In this document: one piece after another, positions 36,325-46,583 of the stretch
Layout of the letters: the number at the start of each line of letters is the position of its first letter
How positions within the stretch are numbered: the stretch's first letter is position 1
Source of the DNA: Thioalkalivibrio sp. ALJ16
GTDB lineage: Bacteria; Pseudomonadota; Gammaproteobacteria; Ectothiorhodospirales; Ectothiorhodospiraceae
Length of the DNA stretch: 64,000 nt
NCBI RefSeq assembly: GCF_000377345.1
Contig: NZ_KB898039.1
Location: 1-64,000 of the forward strand
Direction: 5' to 3'
The notes under the pieces: model-generated
Told to the model about the DNA's origin: nothing
Seen by the model: the letters and a program-made list of their open reading frames with translations, nothing else
The model's database searches: none
Position numbers and translations under genes: made by a program

Positions 36325-36747
36325 TTACTGGATGTTGTGGTGCTCCAGCGGGTAGCCGCGCTCCTTGAAGTAGCGATAGCGGGCGCGACCCGCCTCGCGT
36401 TCCGATTCCTCGCCGCCGACGATATCCGCGACGCGCTCGAAGCGCCCGCAGTACTCTGGCACCTCCGGCGCCAGGTTGATCAGCACATCACAGCGATCCG
36501 ACGGGGCATGGGCCTCGTGCAGCGAGACCGGGACGTCCGCATCGCGTACGTCGGTGCTGTGCGGCAGGAAGGCGGTGTCCTCGAAGGTCCACAGCCACTC
36601 GTCCAGCGTGCGTGTCAGCTCCGGCGAGCCGGTGTGGATGTGCACGCGATGGCCCTGGCCGCTGGCCTTCTTCGCCAGGCGGCAGGTGAAGCGCAGGCGC
36701 GCCTCCGGGGCCGGGTCCTGCAGCAGGTAGAAGCTGACGTGGGTCAT
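36325..36747 (-). CDS. holC: DNA polymerase III subunit chi
   Basis: HolC is the clamp-loader accessory subunit that contacts SSB. The 140-residue product begins MTHVSFYLLQDPAPEARLRF, and includes CRLAKKASGQGHRVHIHTGS, DVLINLAPEVPEY and the end YRYFKERGYPLEHHNI, all typical. It follows pepA on the minus strand after 16 bases, the usual pepA-holC order. Confidence 0.95.
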   Translation of the reverse strand: MTHVSFYLLQDPAPEARLRFTCRLAKKASGQGHRVHIHTGSPELTRTLDEWLWTFEDTAFLPHSTDVRDADVPVSLHEAHAPSDRCDVLINLAPEVPEYCGRFERVADIVGGEESEREAGRARYRYFKERGYPLEHHNIQ

Positions 36748-36763
36748 CCGCGCCCGACCCGGG

Positions 36764-38257
36764 TCAGGCCTGGTCGAGCAGGTAGCGCATCAGCATTGGT
36801 ACCGGGCGGCCGGTCGCGCCCTTCTCCTTGCCGCTCTTCCAGGCCACGCCGGCGATATCGACATGCGCCCAGGTGTAGTCCTCGGTATAGCGCGACAGGA
36901 AGCAGGCGGCGGTGATGGTGCCGGCCGGGCGCCCGCCGATATTGGCCATGTCGGCGAAATTGCTCTTCAGCTGTTCCTGGTACTCCGGCCACAGCGGGAG
37001 CTGCCAGCCGCGATCGCCGGTCTCCTCGCCGGCGGCCAGCAGGCGTTTGATCAAGGGTTCCTTGTTGCCCAGGATCGCCGCGCCCTGATGGCCCAGCGCG
37101 ATGATGCAGGCCCCGGTCAGGGTGGCGATGTCGATCACCGCCTTCGGCTTGTAGCGCTCGACCCAGGTCAGGGCGTCGGCCAGCACCAGGCGGCCCTCGG
37201 CGTCGGTGTTCAGGATCTCGACGGTCTGCCCGGACAGGGTGGTGACGATGTCACCCGGGCGGGTCGCGCGGCCGTCGGGCATGTTCTCGGCGCTGGTGAC
37301 CACGCCGACCACGTTGATCGGCAGCCCCAGCTCGCAGCAGGCCTCGATCACCCCGAACACGCTGGCCGCGCCGCACATGTCGTACTTCATCTCGTCCATC
37401 TCGGCACCGGGCTTCAGCGAGATGCCGCCGGTGTCGAAGGTGATGCCCTTGCCGACCAGCACCACCGGCGCGTCGCCCTTCTTGCCGCCGGAGTACTCCA
37501 TCGCGATCAGGCGCGGCGGGCGCTCGGAGCCCTTGCCCACCGCCAGGATCGCCCCGGCGCCGAGCTTCTCCAGATCCTTCTCGTCCAGCACCGTGGCCTT
37601 CAGCTGCTTGTGCTGCCTGGCCAGCTCGCGCGCGGTCTCGGCCAGGCTCTCCGGGTAGCAGACATTCGGCGGGGTGTTGCCCAGGTCCTTCGCCCGGTTC
37701 ACGCCGGTGGCGATCGCCGCGGCCTCGGTGCAGGCCTGCTTCGCGGCCTCGGCGTCCTTGCGCTCCACGCACAGCTGGATTTTGTCCAGCTTCACCGGGG
37801 TGGTCTTCTCCTTGCCCTTGAACGGAGTAAAGCGGTAGGCGGCCTCCGAGATCGCCGCGACCAGGGTGTGCACGACCCAGGCGATGTCCTTGCCGCGCGG
37901 CTGGAAGTCCGCGACTGCGATCGCCGCGCTGGTGGCCGGGCGTTCGACCAGCGCGGCGGCCAGGGCCTGCGCCGCCTTGCGCGCGGCGCGGGCGTCGAAG
38001 TCCTTCTTCGCCCCCAGGCCGATCAGGAGTGCGCTACCCTTCCCTTGATTGCCTGGGGTTCCACCGCCGGGCAGCAACAGCCGGCTGCCGGCCTCGCCAT
38101 CCATCTCGCCGGCCTTCAGCAGGGCGGCGATCTCGCCGTCGCGCGCGGCATCCAGGGTGCTGGCACCCGCGGCCGGCTTGCGCTTGTGATAGATCCCGGC
38201 GGCGCGGATGCCGGCGCGGGGTTTGTCGAGGGTCGAGGTGGTGACGGAGAATTGCAT
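36764..38257 (-). CDS. pepA: Leucyl aminopeptidase (cytosol aminopeptidase)
   Basis: PepA is a hexameric M17 metalloaminopeptidase; in E. coli it also binds DNA with XerCD. The 497-residue product has the M17 signature NTDAEGRLVLADALTW, the metal-site GKGITFDTGGISLKPG and CGAASVFGVIEACCELGLPI. The start ATG at 38257 (MQFSVTTSTLDKPRAG) is clear. It is divergent from lptF with 88 bases between starts, which likely hold both promoters. Confidence 0.97.
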   Translation of the reverse strand: MQFSVTTSTLDKPRAGIRAAGIYHKRKPAAGASTLDAARDGEIAALLKAGEMDGEAGSRLLLPGGGTPGNQGKGSALLIGLGAKKDFDARAARKAAQALAAALVERPATSAAIAVADFQPRGKDIAWVVHTLVAAISEAAYRFTPFKGKEKTTPVKLDKIQLCVERKDAEAAKQACTEAAAIATGVNRAKDLGNTPPNVCYPESLAETARELARQHKQLKATVLDEKDLEKLGAGAILAVGKGSERPPRLIAMEYSGGKKGDAPVVLVGKGITFDTGGISLKPGAEMDEMKYDMCGAASVFGVIEACCELGLPINVVGVVTSAENMPDGRATRPGDIVTTLSGQTVEILNTDAEGRLVLADALTWVERYKPKAVIDIATLTGACIIALGHQGAAILGNKEPLIKRLLAAGEETGDRGWQLPLWPEYQEQLKSNFADMANIGGRPAGTITAACFLSRYTEDYTWAHVDIAGVAWKSGKEKGATGRPVPMLMRYLLDQA

Positions 38258-38345
38258 GAATGCCTCCCGAAAATGAGTCCGAGCATGTTACCAGCGCCAT
38301 GCGGCGCCCGACCACGCGCCCTGCGGGCAGCAGGGTGATGCGCGA

Positions 38346-39464
38346 ATGATCCTGCGTCGCGCCGAGCGCTTTATCGCCCGCGAGCTGCTGGTCACCCAGA
38401 CCGCAGTCACCATCGTGCTGTTGCTGGTCATCATCGGTGGCGTGCTGGCGCGGGTCCTGCGTGATGTCGCCGAGGGCACGATCCCGGTGGATTTCCTCCC
38501 CGGAATGGTGGCCTTCGGTGCCTTCAAGGGCATCGTGTTCCTGTGGCCAGTCGCCCTGTTCCTGGCCTTCATGCTGGTGCTGGGGCGCCTGCAGCGTGAC
38601 AGCGAACTGATTGCGCTGCAGGCCAGCGGCATGTCCTTTGCGGCTCTGTACCGGGCGCTGTTCTGGGTGGCGGCGCCGGCCGCCATGTTCCTGCTGGTAC
38701 TGATGACCCTGGTGGTCCCGAGGACCGAGGCCCAGGTGGACCAGCTGCGCGACCTGGCCGAGCAGCGCTCGGATCTGGTCGGGATCACGCCGGGACGGTT
38801 TCTGCGTTCGCGTGTCGGCGAGCAGGTCTTTTTTGCCGAGCGCCTGAGTGCGGATCGCGAGGCCCTGCTGGAGGTGTTCATCTACCGCGAGGTGGATGGC
38901 GAGGCCCAGATCACCGTGGCGGAGCGTGCGATCCCCGATCCCTCGGCCGAGGGCAGCGGCTTCCTGATCCTGGAGAACGGCTATCGCCACGTCGGTGTGC
39001 CGGGCGAGGGCAGTTTCCAGATGCTCGAATTCGAGCGCCTGCGGACCCAGATCACGGAGCCGGACGCCGGGGCGGGGCGGCGATCGCTGAATGCGATGTC
39101 CACGCTGGATCTGTGGGAGCAGCGTGACCGTCCGGGGCACCGGGCCGAGCTGGAATGGCGCATCGCGATGCCCCTGTCGATCCTGGTGCTGGCGCTGATC
39201 GCGCTGCCGCTGGCGCTGGTGCCGCCACGCACCGGGCGCTATGCGCGCATCCCGGCGGCGATCGGTGTGTACGTGCTGTACGCGAATTTCCTGATCCTCG
39301 GGCAGGGCCAGCTGTCCGACGGGCGTACGCCGCTGGCGCTGGGGCTGTGGTGGACCCATGGCCTGATGCTCTTGCTGTGGCTGCTGCTGGCCTGGCGCAA
39401 GGGCCTGCTGGCGCTGGGCGAGCGCTCGCCGCGGCGCGCCGCAGCGGCGGGGGCGCGACCATGA
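38346..39464 (+). CDS. lptF: LPS export system permease LptF
   Basis: LptF is one of the two inner-membrane permeases that extract LPS with LptB. The 372-residue YjgP/YjgQ-family protein has membrane spans in the N-terminal 100 residues, a periplasmic domain (about 130-265) and three C-terminal spans (WRIAMPLSILVLALIALPLAL). N-terminal RAERFIARELLVTQTAVT is typical. It overlaps lptG by ATGA. Confidence 0.96.
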   Translation: MILRRAERFIARELLVTQTAVTIVLLLVIIGGVLARVLRDVAEGTIPVDFLPGMVAFGAFKGIVFLWPVALFLAFMLVLGRLQRDSELIALQASGMSFAALYRALFWVAAPAAMFLLVLMTLVVPRTEAQVDQLRDLAEQRSDLVGITPGRFLRSRVGEQVFFAERLSADREALLEVFIYREVDGEAQITVAERAIPDPSAEGSGFLILENGYRHVGVPGEGSFQMLEFERLRTQITEPDAGAGRRSLNAMSTLDLWEQRDRPGHRAELEWRIAMPLSILVLALIALPLALVPPRTGRYARIPAAIGVYVLYANFLILGQGQLSDGRTPLALGLWWTHGLMLLLWLLLAWRKGLLALGERSPRRAAAAGARP

Positions 39465-40534
39465 CGACGGTGCTCGGGCGCTACATCATGCGCCAGGTGC
39501 TGATCGGGACCGCGCTGGCGGTGGTGCTGCTGGTGGCGCTGGATGCGGTGTTTGCCCTGATCGACGAGCTGCGTGACACCGGTCGCGGCGACTACGGCCT
39601 GGGCGAAGCGCTGCTGTATGTGGCGCTGACACTGCCGCGCCGGATGTACGACATGCTGCCCTCGGCGGCCCTGCTTGGGGGCCTGCTGTGGCTCGGCAAT
39701 CTGGCCGCCAACAGCGAGTTGACGGCGATGCGCGCGGCCGGCATGACCCTGGGGCGCTTCATTGCCTGGGTGATGCAGGCCGGGCTGGTGGTGGTCGTGG
39801 TGATGGTGGTGGTGGGCGAGTTCTTTGCCCCGGCCGCCGAGAGCCGGGCGCAGAACCTGAAGGCCAGTGCCTTCGATGAACAGCTCAGCGTGAGCCCGAT
39901 CGGGCTGTGGGCGCGTGATGGCAGCCGCATGGTGCAGGCGGATACGGTGCTGCCGGGGAACCGCCTGATCGGCGTGCGCATCATCGAGATCGGCCCGGAT
40001 CGCGAGCCGCGCGAGGTTACGCGTGCGGAGAGCGCGCAGTACCAGGACGGGTCCTGGCAGCTGCAGGGCGTGGAACGCTCGCGGCTGTCGCTGGAGCGCG
40101 TGGAGGCGGAGCGCGTGGAGACCGAGACCATCGAGCGTCTGATCGTGCCGGAATACTTCGACGTGCTGGTGGTCGAGCCCAGCCAGATGGCGGCGCAGGA
40201 TCTGGCGCGCTATATCGAGTACCTGCGCGAGAACCGCCTGGATGTCGCGCCCTACGAGGTCGCGTTCTGGCAGCGCATCACGCTGCCTGCCAGCACCTTC
40301 GTCATGCTGCTGCTGGCGATTCCGTTCCTGTTTGGCTCGCAGCGCGAGGGGGGTGCCGGGCGCCGGCTGTTCATCGGCATCGCAATCGGCGTCTCCTTTG
40401 CCATCGTGATGCGCGCGATGACTCACCTGGGCCTGGTCTACAACCTGCCCCCGGTACTGGCGGCCAGCCTGCCGGTGCTCCTGTTTCTGGGGCTGGCCCT
40501 GGTAGCGCTGCAGCGCATGGGGCAGCGCACATGA
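39461..40534 (+). CDS. lptG: LPS export system permease LptG
   Basis: LptG partners LptF in the LptB2FG exporter. From ATG 39461 the product is 357 residues, beginning MTTVLGRYIMRQVLIGTALA, with PRRMYDMLPSAALLGGLLWLG and NSELTAMRAAGMTLGRF in the first half. The C-terminal spans include LPASTFVMLLLAIPFLFGSQR. A longer frame inside lptF is not real. The start overlaps the lptF stop and its own stop overlaps tesA. Confidence 0.96.
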   Translation: MTTVLGRYIMRQVLIGTALAVVLLVALDAVFALIDELRDTGRGDYGLGEALLYVALTLPRRMYDMLPSAALLGGLLWLGNLAANSELTAMRAAGMTLGRFIAWVMQAGLVVVVVMVVVGEFFAPAAESRAQNLKASAFDEQLSVSPIGLWARDGSRMVQADTVLPGNRLIGVRIIEIGPDREPREVTRAESAQYQDGSWQLQGVERSRLSLERVEAERVETETIERLIVPEYFDVLVVEPSQMAAQDLARYIEYLRENRLDVAPYEVAFWQRITLPASTFVMLLLAIPFLFGSQREGGAGRRLFIGIAIGVSFAIVMRAMTHLGLVYNLPPVLAASLPVLLFLGLALVALQRMGQRT

Positions 40535-41175
40535 CGCGGCTGCCGCGCCGGCTGTTCCTGGCCGCACTGCTGGCGCTGCTGGCGGCCTGTGGCGGCGCGG
40601 GTCCGGACGATTTCGAGCCGCTGCCCCGCCAGGCCACGGTGCTGGCCTTTGGTGACAGCGTGACGCACGGGACCGGGGCCGGAACCGACGAGGACTATCC
40701 GGCACGCCTGGCGGCGATAACCGGCTGGACGATCGTCAACGACGGGGTGCCGGGGGACCGCGCCAGCAGCGCCCGCGAGCGTCTTGCCCCGAGCCTGCGC
40801 GAACACGAGCCCGATCTGGTGCTGATCTGGCTGGGCGGTAACGATTTTCTGCGTCAGCACGACCCGGCCGCGGTGCGGGAGGATCTGCGCGTCCTGGTGC
40901 AGACCGCTCGCGATCACGGGGCCCAGCCCCTGCTGCTGGGGGTGCCACGGGCCTCCGCCCTGGGTGCCGCCACCGGACGCCTGCGCGACGACCCGATCTA
41001 CCGCGAGCTGGCGCGCGAGGAACAGGTGCCCCTGATCGAGGGCGTGCTCTCCGGGGTGCTGTCCGAGAGCGATCTGCGCGCGGACCCGGTCCATCCCAAC
41101 GCCCGCGGCTACCGCCGCATTGCCACCGAGATCGCCGAGGCCCTGGACGACCTCGGCCTCTGGCTGGCCCCCTGA
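40531..41175 (+). CDS. SGNH-hydrolase lipoprotein, TesA/arylesterase-like
   Basis: A 214-residue GDSL esterase. The first 20 residues are a lipoprotein signal ending LLAAC, so it is predicted to be membrane-anchored, unlike soluble periplasmic E. coli TesA. Catalytic blocks are present: Ser43 in FGDSVTHG, Gly/Asn in WLGGNDFLRQ, and Asp185/His188 in ADPVHPNARGY. It is translationally coupled to lptG (ATGA). Substrate not known; thioesterase, lysophospholipase or arylesterase are all possible. Confidence 0.88.
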   Translation: MTRLPRRLFLAALLALLAACGGAGPDDFEPLPRQATVLAFGDSVTHGTGAGTDEDYPARLAAITGWTIVNDGVPGDRASSARERLAPSLREHEPDLVLIWLGGNDFLRQHDPAAVREDLRVLVQTARDHGAQPLLLGVPRASALGAATGRLRDDPIYRELAREEQVPLIEGVLSGVLSESDLRADPVHPNARGYRRIATEIAEALDDLGLWLAP

Positions 41176-41200
41176 CGTTTGACTTCACGAAAGGTCAAAT

Positions 41201-41348
41201 GCGGTTTACAGGAAGCTTGGAAGATGGGAAGGGGATTGTGTTGGGGCGTCAGGATGAAACCGAACGACGATGGCAGGGCCCCCCGCTCGGGCAACCCGAG
41301 CGCCAAACCCAAAAATCCTTCCTGTCTTCCAGACTTCCTGTAAACCGC
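41201..41348. repeat. Long imperfect inverted repeat (possible MITE or bidirectional terminator)
   Basis: Arms 41201-41232 and 41317-41348 match in 28 of 32 positions; the outer 15 bases (GCGGTTTACAGGAAG / CTTCCTGTAAACCGC) are perfect. A second, perfect 8-bp hairpin (CGCTCGGG-CAA-CCCGAGCG) lies near 41284-41302. Outside the arms the similarity fades (AAGGTCAA versus AAGGACAA). It fills the gap between convergent tesA and the RDD gene. It may act as a two-way terminator or be a small mobile repeat; no clear target duplication is seen. Confidence 0.7.
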
Positions 41349-41389
41349 CCTTGTCCTTCTTCACGGTTAGAGCAAGCGGTGAGGGGGCT

Positions 41390-41926
41390 TCAGGTCTTGC
41401 GGTTCTGTTTCCAGCGGGGTTTGGCGAGGCCGGGGATGCGCACCAGTTCGGTGCCGGTGAGCCAGTCGTGCAGCATCCAGCGGCGCGGGTGGAACTGCGA
41501 CAGGGCGAGGGCGAACAACGCGGCGGCGGTCACGACGATGATGGCGGCCGCGCCGTATTCGCGCACCGCCCAGATGGCCATCAGGATGACCAGCCACTGG
41601 GCGACCGCGACCAGGTAGCGCAGGGTTGCCTGCCAGGCATTGATCGCCTGGCCGCCCTCGGTGCGCAGCTGGATGTTCCAGGCCTGCATGCCGAGGGTCT
41701 GGCCGGTACGGGTCCAGAACCAGTAGAAGAAGCCCCAGGCCACCACCAGGTTGAGCACGAAGTGCGCCCGCGGTGAATACAGCCCGGTGGTGTTGCCGAG
41801 GATGACGACCAGCAGCCCCAGGACCATCCAGATCGCCAGCAGCAACAGGGTGTCGTAGACGATGGCGGCCAGGCGGCGCAGCAGGCTGGAGGGCTGACCG
41901 TCGACGGAGGATGCGGATTCGGACAT
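41390..41926 (-). CDS. RDD family membrane protein
   Basis: A 178-residue integral membrane protein of unknown function. From MSESASSVDGQPSS it has the RDD-type LLRRLAAIVYDTLLLLAIWM (Arg-Asp pair variant), then further spans including FVLNLVVAWGFFYWFW, GQTLGMQAWNIQLRTEGG (the family motif), and FHPRRWMLHDWLTGTELVR. RDD proteins have been linked to transport in some halophiles, but I cannot assign a role. Divergent from the PilZ gene. Confidence 0.88.
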   Translation of the reverse strand: MSESASSVDGQPSSLLRRLAAIVYDTLLLLAIWMVLGLLVVILGNTTGLYSPRAHFVLNLVVAWGFFYWFWTRTGQTLGMQAWNIQLRTEGGQAINAWQATLRYLVAVAQWLVILMAIWAVREYGAAAIIVVTAAALFALALSQFHPRRWMLHDWLTGTELVRIPGLAKPRWKQNRKT

Positions 41927-41985
41927 GGGGTTCCCGGGGGATTCTGGACTTGGCCGCACATGCGGGGAGGGCGTAGTCTTGCTGC

Positions 41986-42339
41986 ATGGAGCGACGCTTT
42001 CAACGTATCCCCCTCGAATTCCGGGCTTCCCTGCTGACCGATGGCGGCGGTTGTGGCGTCCGGGTGGAGGATATCTCCCTCAAGGGGGTGCTGCTGGAGG
42101 CGGCGGACCTGCCGGCGCTGAACGACGGCGACGAGGTCTGTGTGGACATCCCCCTCAGTGACGAGGCCCGCATCACCTTCGAGGGTCGGGTGCGCTGGCA
42201 CGAGGGCCTGTGGCTGGGCGTGGAGATCGAGGCCATGCCGCTGGACTCCGCCTCCCATCTGCGCCGTCTGGTAGAGCTCAACCTCGGCGACGAGGACTTG
42301 CTGGAGCGCGAGTTCGCCGCATTGATCCAGGCCCGCTGA
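41986..42339 (+). CDS. PilZ-domain protein
   Basis: A 117-residue single-domain PilZ protein, a likely cyclic di-GMP receptor. The N-terminal MERRFQRIPLEF gives the R-x3-R motif and VEDISLKGVLL gives D-x-S-x2-G, the two ligand-binding elements. No output domain is fused, so it would act by protein contact. Its partner is not evident; the divergent RDD gene and the convergent moeA are not known PilZ partners. Confidence 0.88.
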   Translation: MERRFQRIPLEFRASLLTDGGGCGVRVEDISLKGVLLEAADLPALNDGDEVCVDIPLSDEARITFEGRVRWHEGLWLGVEIEAMPLDSASHLRRLVELNLGDEDLLEREFAALIQAR

Positions 42340-42346
42340 TCCGGGT

Positions 42347-42374
42347 CTGTGGTTCTGGGCCTGTGGTTCTGGGC
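42347..42374. repeat. Tandem duplication of a 14-mer
   Basis: CTGTGGTTCTGGGC occurs twice back to back (42347-42360 and 42361-42374), directly after the PilZ stop and before the moeA stop. It looks like a slippage duplication in a noncoding gap, with no evident function. Confidence 0.8.
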
Positions 42375-42400
42375 CTATGTCTTTGGCCCCGGTGCGCGTC

Positions 42401-43654
42401 TCAGCAGGCCGGGAAGATTTCCCGAAACGGCAGGACCTCGACCCAGTCGCCCGCTCGGGCCCCGGAGGATTCCCGCGGCAGCACCACATAGGCGTTGGCC
42501 TCGGCCATCGCGCGCAACTGGTGCGAGCTCTGCCCGCCGGCTGCCCGTACCACCCAGCCGCGTTCATCGGTCTCCAGGCAGGCGCGCTGAAAGTCCTTGC
42601 GTCCGGGGGTCTTGTGCAGGTCCTCCAGCAGACGTGCATTGAGCGTTTGCGGTTCGGGTGCCGCGCGGCCGGCCAGCTGCAGCAGGGCCGGCCGGACCAG
42701 CAGGGCGAAGGTCGTCATCACCGCGACCGGGTTGCCGGGCAGGCCCAGGAAATGGGCGTTGCCGAAACGCCCGAAGGCCAGCGGGCGGCCGGGCTTGATC
42801 GCGATCTTCCAGAAGCCGACCTGACCCGCGGCCTGCAGCACGCGAGTCACGTGGTCGGCATCACCGACCGAGACCCCGCCGGTAGTGATGATCAGGTCCG
42901 CCTCCTGCCCGGCGCGCTGCAGCGCCTCGCGCACCGCGGCCTCGGTATCGCGGATCACGCCGTAGTCCAGCGCCTCGACCGGGTAGGCCGCCAGCAGCGC
43001 GCGGAGCGTGTGGCGGTTGGAGTCGTGGATCTGGCCCGGGCCCGGCGTCTGCCCCAGCGGCACCAGTTCGTCGCCGGTGGAGAAGAATGCGACGCGCGGC
43101 CTGCGCAGCACGCGCAGCTCGGCAATCCCCTGGCTGGCCAGTACGCCGATCTCGGCGGCGCCGATGACCTGCCCCTGGGCGAACAGCGCGGTGCCGCTGG
43201 CCGTGTCGCTGCCCGGGCCGCGGATGTTGTGCCCGGGCGCCAGGCCGCCGTTGTTCAGGCGAACCCCGGTCTCGCTGACGCGCTCGACCTGCTCCTGCAT
43301 GATCACCACGTCGGCCCCGTCTGGAACCACGGCGCCGGTCAGGATGCGTACGCACTGGCCTGGCTCCACGGTGCCGTCCCAGGGGTGTCCAGCGGCCGAG
43401 GTCCCGGCCAGCATCAGCTCGCGGCCCGCGACGGCATCGTCGGCGCGCAGGGCGTAGCCATCCATCGCGGAGACGGCGGCCGGCGGGACGTCGATGCGGG
43501 CGGCGACCGGCTCGGCCAGGGTGCGCCCCAGGGCCGATTCCAGTGCCAACGTCTCGGATTCGGTCAGTGCATCACAGGCCTGCAGGATGGCCGCGCGTGC
43601 CTGTTCCAGGGTCAGGGCGTTGGGGTCGAATTCGTCGCAGCTGGGCACGGACAT
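42401..43654 (-). CDS. moeA: Molybdopterin molybdotransferase MoeA
   Basis: MoeA inserts molybdate into adenylylated molybdopterin. The 417-residue product has the MoeA N-terminal SAMDGYALRADDA, the central ILTGAVVPDGADVVIMQE, and the MoaB/Mog-like domain with IITTGGVSVGDADHV and FLGLPGNPVAVMTTF. It is the third gene of a minus-strand mobA-mobB-moeA set; the shared purpose is molybdenum cofactor maturation for enzymes not in the window. Confidence 0.97.
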   Translation of the reverse strand: MSVPSCDEFDPNALTLEQARAAILQACDALTESETLALESALGRTLAEPVAARIDVPPAAVSAMDGYALRADDAVAGRELMLAGTSAAGHPWDGTVEPGQCVRILTGAVVPDGADVVIMQEQVERVSETGVRLNNGGLAPGHNIRGPGSDTASGTALFAQGQVIGAAEIGVLASQGIAELRVLRRPRVAFFSTGDELVPLGQTPGPGQIHDSNRHTLRALLAAYPVEALDYGVIRDTEAAVREALQRAGQEADLIITTGGVSVGDADHVTRVLQAAGQVGFWKIAIKPGRPLAFGRFGNAHFLGLPGNPVAVMTTFALLVRPALLQLAGRAAPEPQTLNARLLEDLHKTPGRKDFQRACLETDERGWVVRAAGGQSSHQLRAMAEANAYVVLPRESSGARAGDWVEVLPFREIFPAC

Positions 43655-43673
43655 GGCGCTCGGCGTCTCCGGG

Positions 43674-44210
43674 TCAGGGGTTCAGGTTGAAGTAGTCGAT
43701 GATGAAGCGGGCGACCGCATCGGGGTCGTTGACTGGCAGCAGGGGGCCGTCAAAGTCCAGCTCGGTGGCATCGGTCGCGACCGCGATCACGCCGGGGATC
43801 TCCGGGTAGAGCGGGGGCTTGCCGACAGAGGGACGGTGGACCTCGATCTTCGGCAGGTCGGCCTGCTTGAAGCCCTCGACCAGGATCAGGTCCGCGCGTT
43901 CCGGGTCCAGGCGCGAGCAGAGCATGTCCAGGTCCGGTACGCGGCCATCGTCGGTCTCCGGGGTCTCGACCATCAGCGCATAGCGGCGGGAGGAGGCGAC
44001 CAGCATCTGATCCGCGCCGGCGTGACGCAGCTCGTAGCTGTCCTTGCCGGGGGTGTCCACGTCGAAGGCGTGATGGGCATGCTTGATTACGGCCGGGCGC
44101 TGACCACGAGCGCGCAGGGCGGGGATCACCGCCTTGAGCAGGGTGGTCTTGCCGCTGCCGCTCCAGGCGGCAAAGCCGATGCGCGGGAGGTTGGTCGGGT
44201 TCGGGTTCAT
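43674..44210 (-). CDS. mobB: Molybdopterin-guanine dinucleotide biosynthesis protein MobB
   Basis: MobB is a GTP-binding adapter that helps MobA. I start at ATG 44210 (MNPNPTNLPRIGFAAWSGSG; 178 residues). Walker A is WSGSGKTTLLKAVI near residue 16; VIKHAHHAFDVDTPGKDSYELRHAGADQ follows in the order expected and VEGFKQADLPKIEVHRP is the family's second motif. It ends 19 bases before moeA. Confidence 0.94.
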   Translation of the reverse strand: MNPNPTNLPRIGFAAWSGSGKTTLLKAVIPALRARGQRPAVIKHAHHAFDVDTPGKDSYELRHAGADQMLVASSRRYALMVETPETDDGRVPDLDMLCSRLDPERADLILVEGFKQADLPKIEVHRPSVGKPPLYPEIPGVIAVATDATELDFDGPLLPVNDPDAVARFIIDYFNLNP

Positions 44211-44280
44211 GGCTACCTGCTTGCGTTGTGCGCGCTCGAGTATAGCGATAACCGCCCGTATCGGGAGGGGGGCGGGCAAG

Positions 44281-44874
44281 TCAGCCCGTGAGGTCCTCTG
44301 GGGTATTGAGATTGACGAAGGCGCCGGGCTGGTCGGAGAAGTCGACCACCGTGGCGCCGATGTCGCGAAACCAGCGCCCGACCGCGAGTGAGCCACCCGC
44401 AAGGTCCGCCTCCAGGCGCGCGGCCAGTTCGGGTCTTAACAGGGCGAACAGCGGTTGCAGGCGTTCGCCGTCGTGAGCGATCACGGCCGGGGTGGCACCG
44501 GCCGCCAGTGCCTGGCCCAGCCGTTTGGCCAGGTCGACCGGCAGGTACGGGGCATCCACCGGGACACTGAGCAGGGTGTGCCCGGGGTAGTGGGCCCATG
44601 CCGCGGCAATCCCGGCCAGCGGCCCCGGGTAGTCCGGGCGCGTATCCGGCAGACAGGGAAACCCCAGCGCCTGATAGCGGTCGATATCGGTGTTGGCACT
44701 GATTACGATGGAGTCCACTTGCGGCCGCAGGCGTTCGATCACCCGTTCCACCAGTGGGCGGCCCTGGTATTCCACCCAGCCCTTGTTGCGCCCGCCCATG
44801 CGCCGACCCTGTCCACCGGCCAGGACCAGGCCGAGGGGCGGATGCGGGGTGTTGGAACCGGGTATTGGAGGCAT
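44281..44874 (-). CDS. mobA: Molybdenum cofactor guanylyltransferase MobA
   Basis: MobA adds GMP to molybdopterin, giving the guanine dinucleotide cofactor used by DMSO-reductase family enzymes. The 197-residue product has the nucleotidyltransferase signature LVLAGGQGRRMGGRNKGWVE near residues 16-35, DYPGPLAGIAAAW, and LLSVPVDAPYLPVDLA. It starts the cofactor set and is divergent from nfeD. Confidence 0.95.
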   Translation of the reverse strand: MPPIPGSNTPHPPLGLVLAGGQGRRMGGRNKGWVEYQGRPLVERVIERLRPQVDSIVISANTDIDRYQALGFPCLPDTRPDYPGPLAGIAAAWAHYPGHTLLSVPVDAPYLPVDLAKRLGQALAAGATPAVIAHDGERLQPLFALLRPELAARLEADLAGGSLAVGRWFRDIGATVVDFSDQPGAFVNLNTPEDLTG

Positions 44875-44984
44875 CGTATCTGGGGGTTAGGGGCCGCAAT
44901 GGCCTATGGTTCAGGGCATGAGTGCGCGACGGCCTGGCCGTCGCGGAGTGTACGACGAAACGGGACCGACGGGAGAAGAAGCCC

Positions 44985-46547
<1,563 letters not shown>

Positions 46548-46583
46548 CCGGCCGAGGCACCCTCAACCCAGAAGGAGCAGGAC

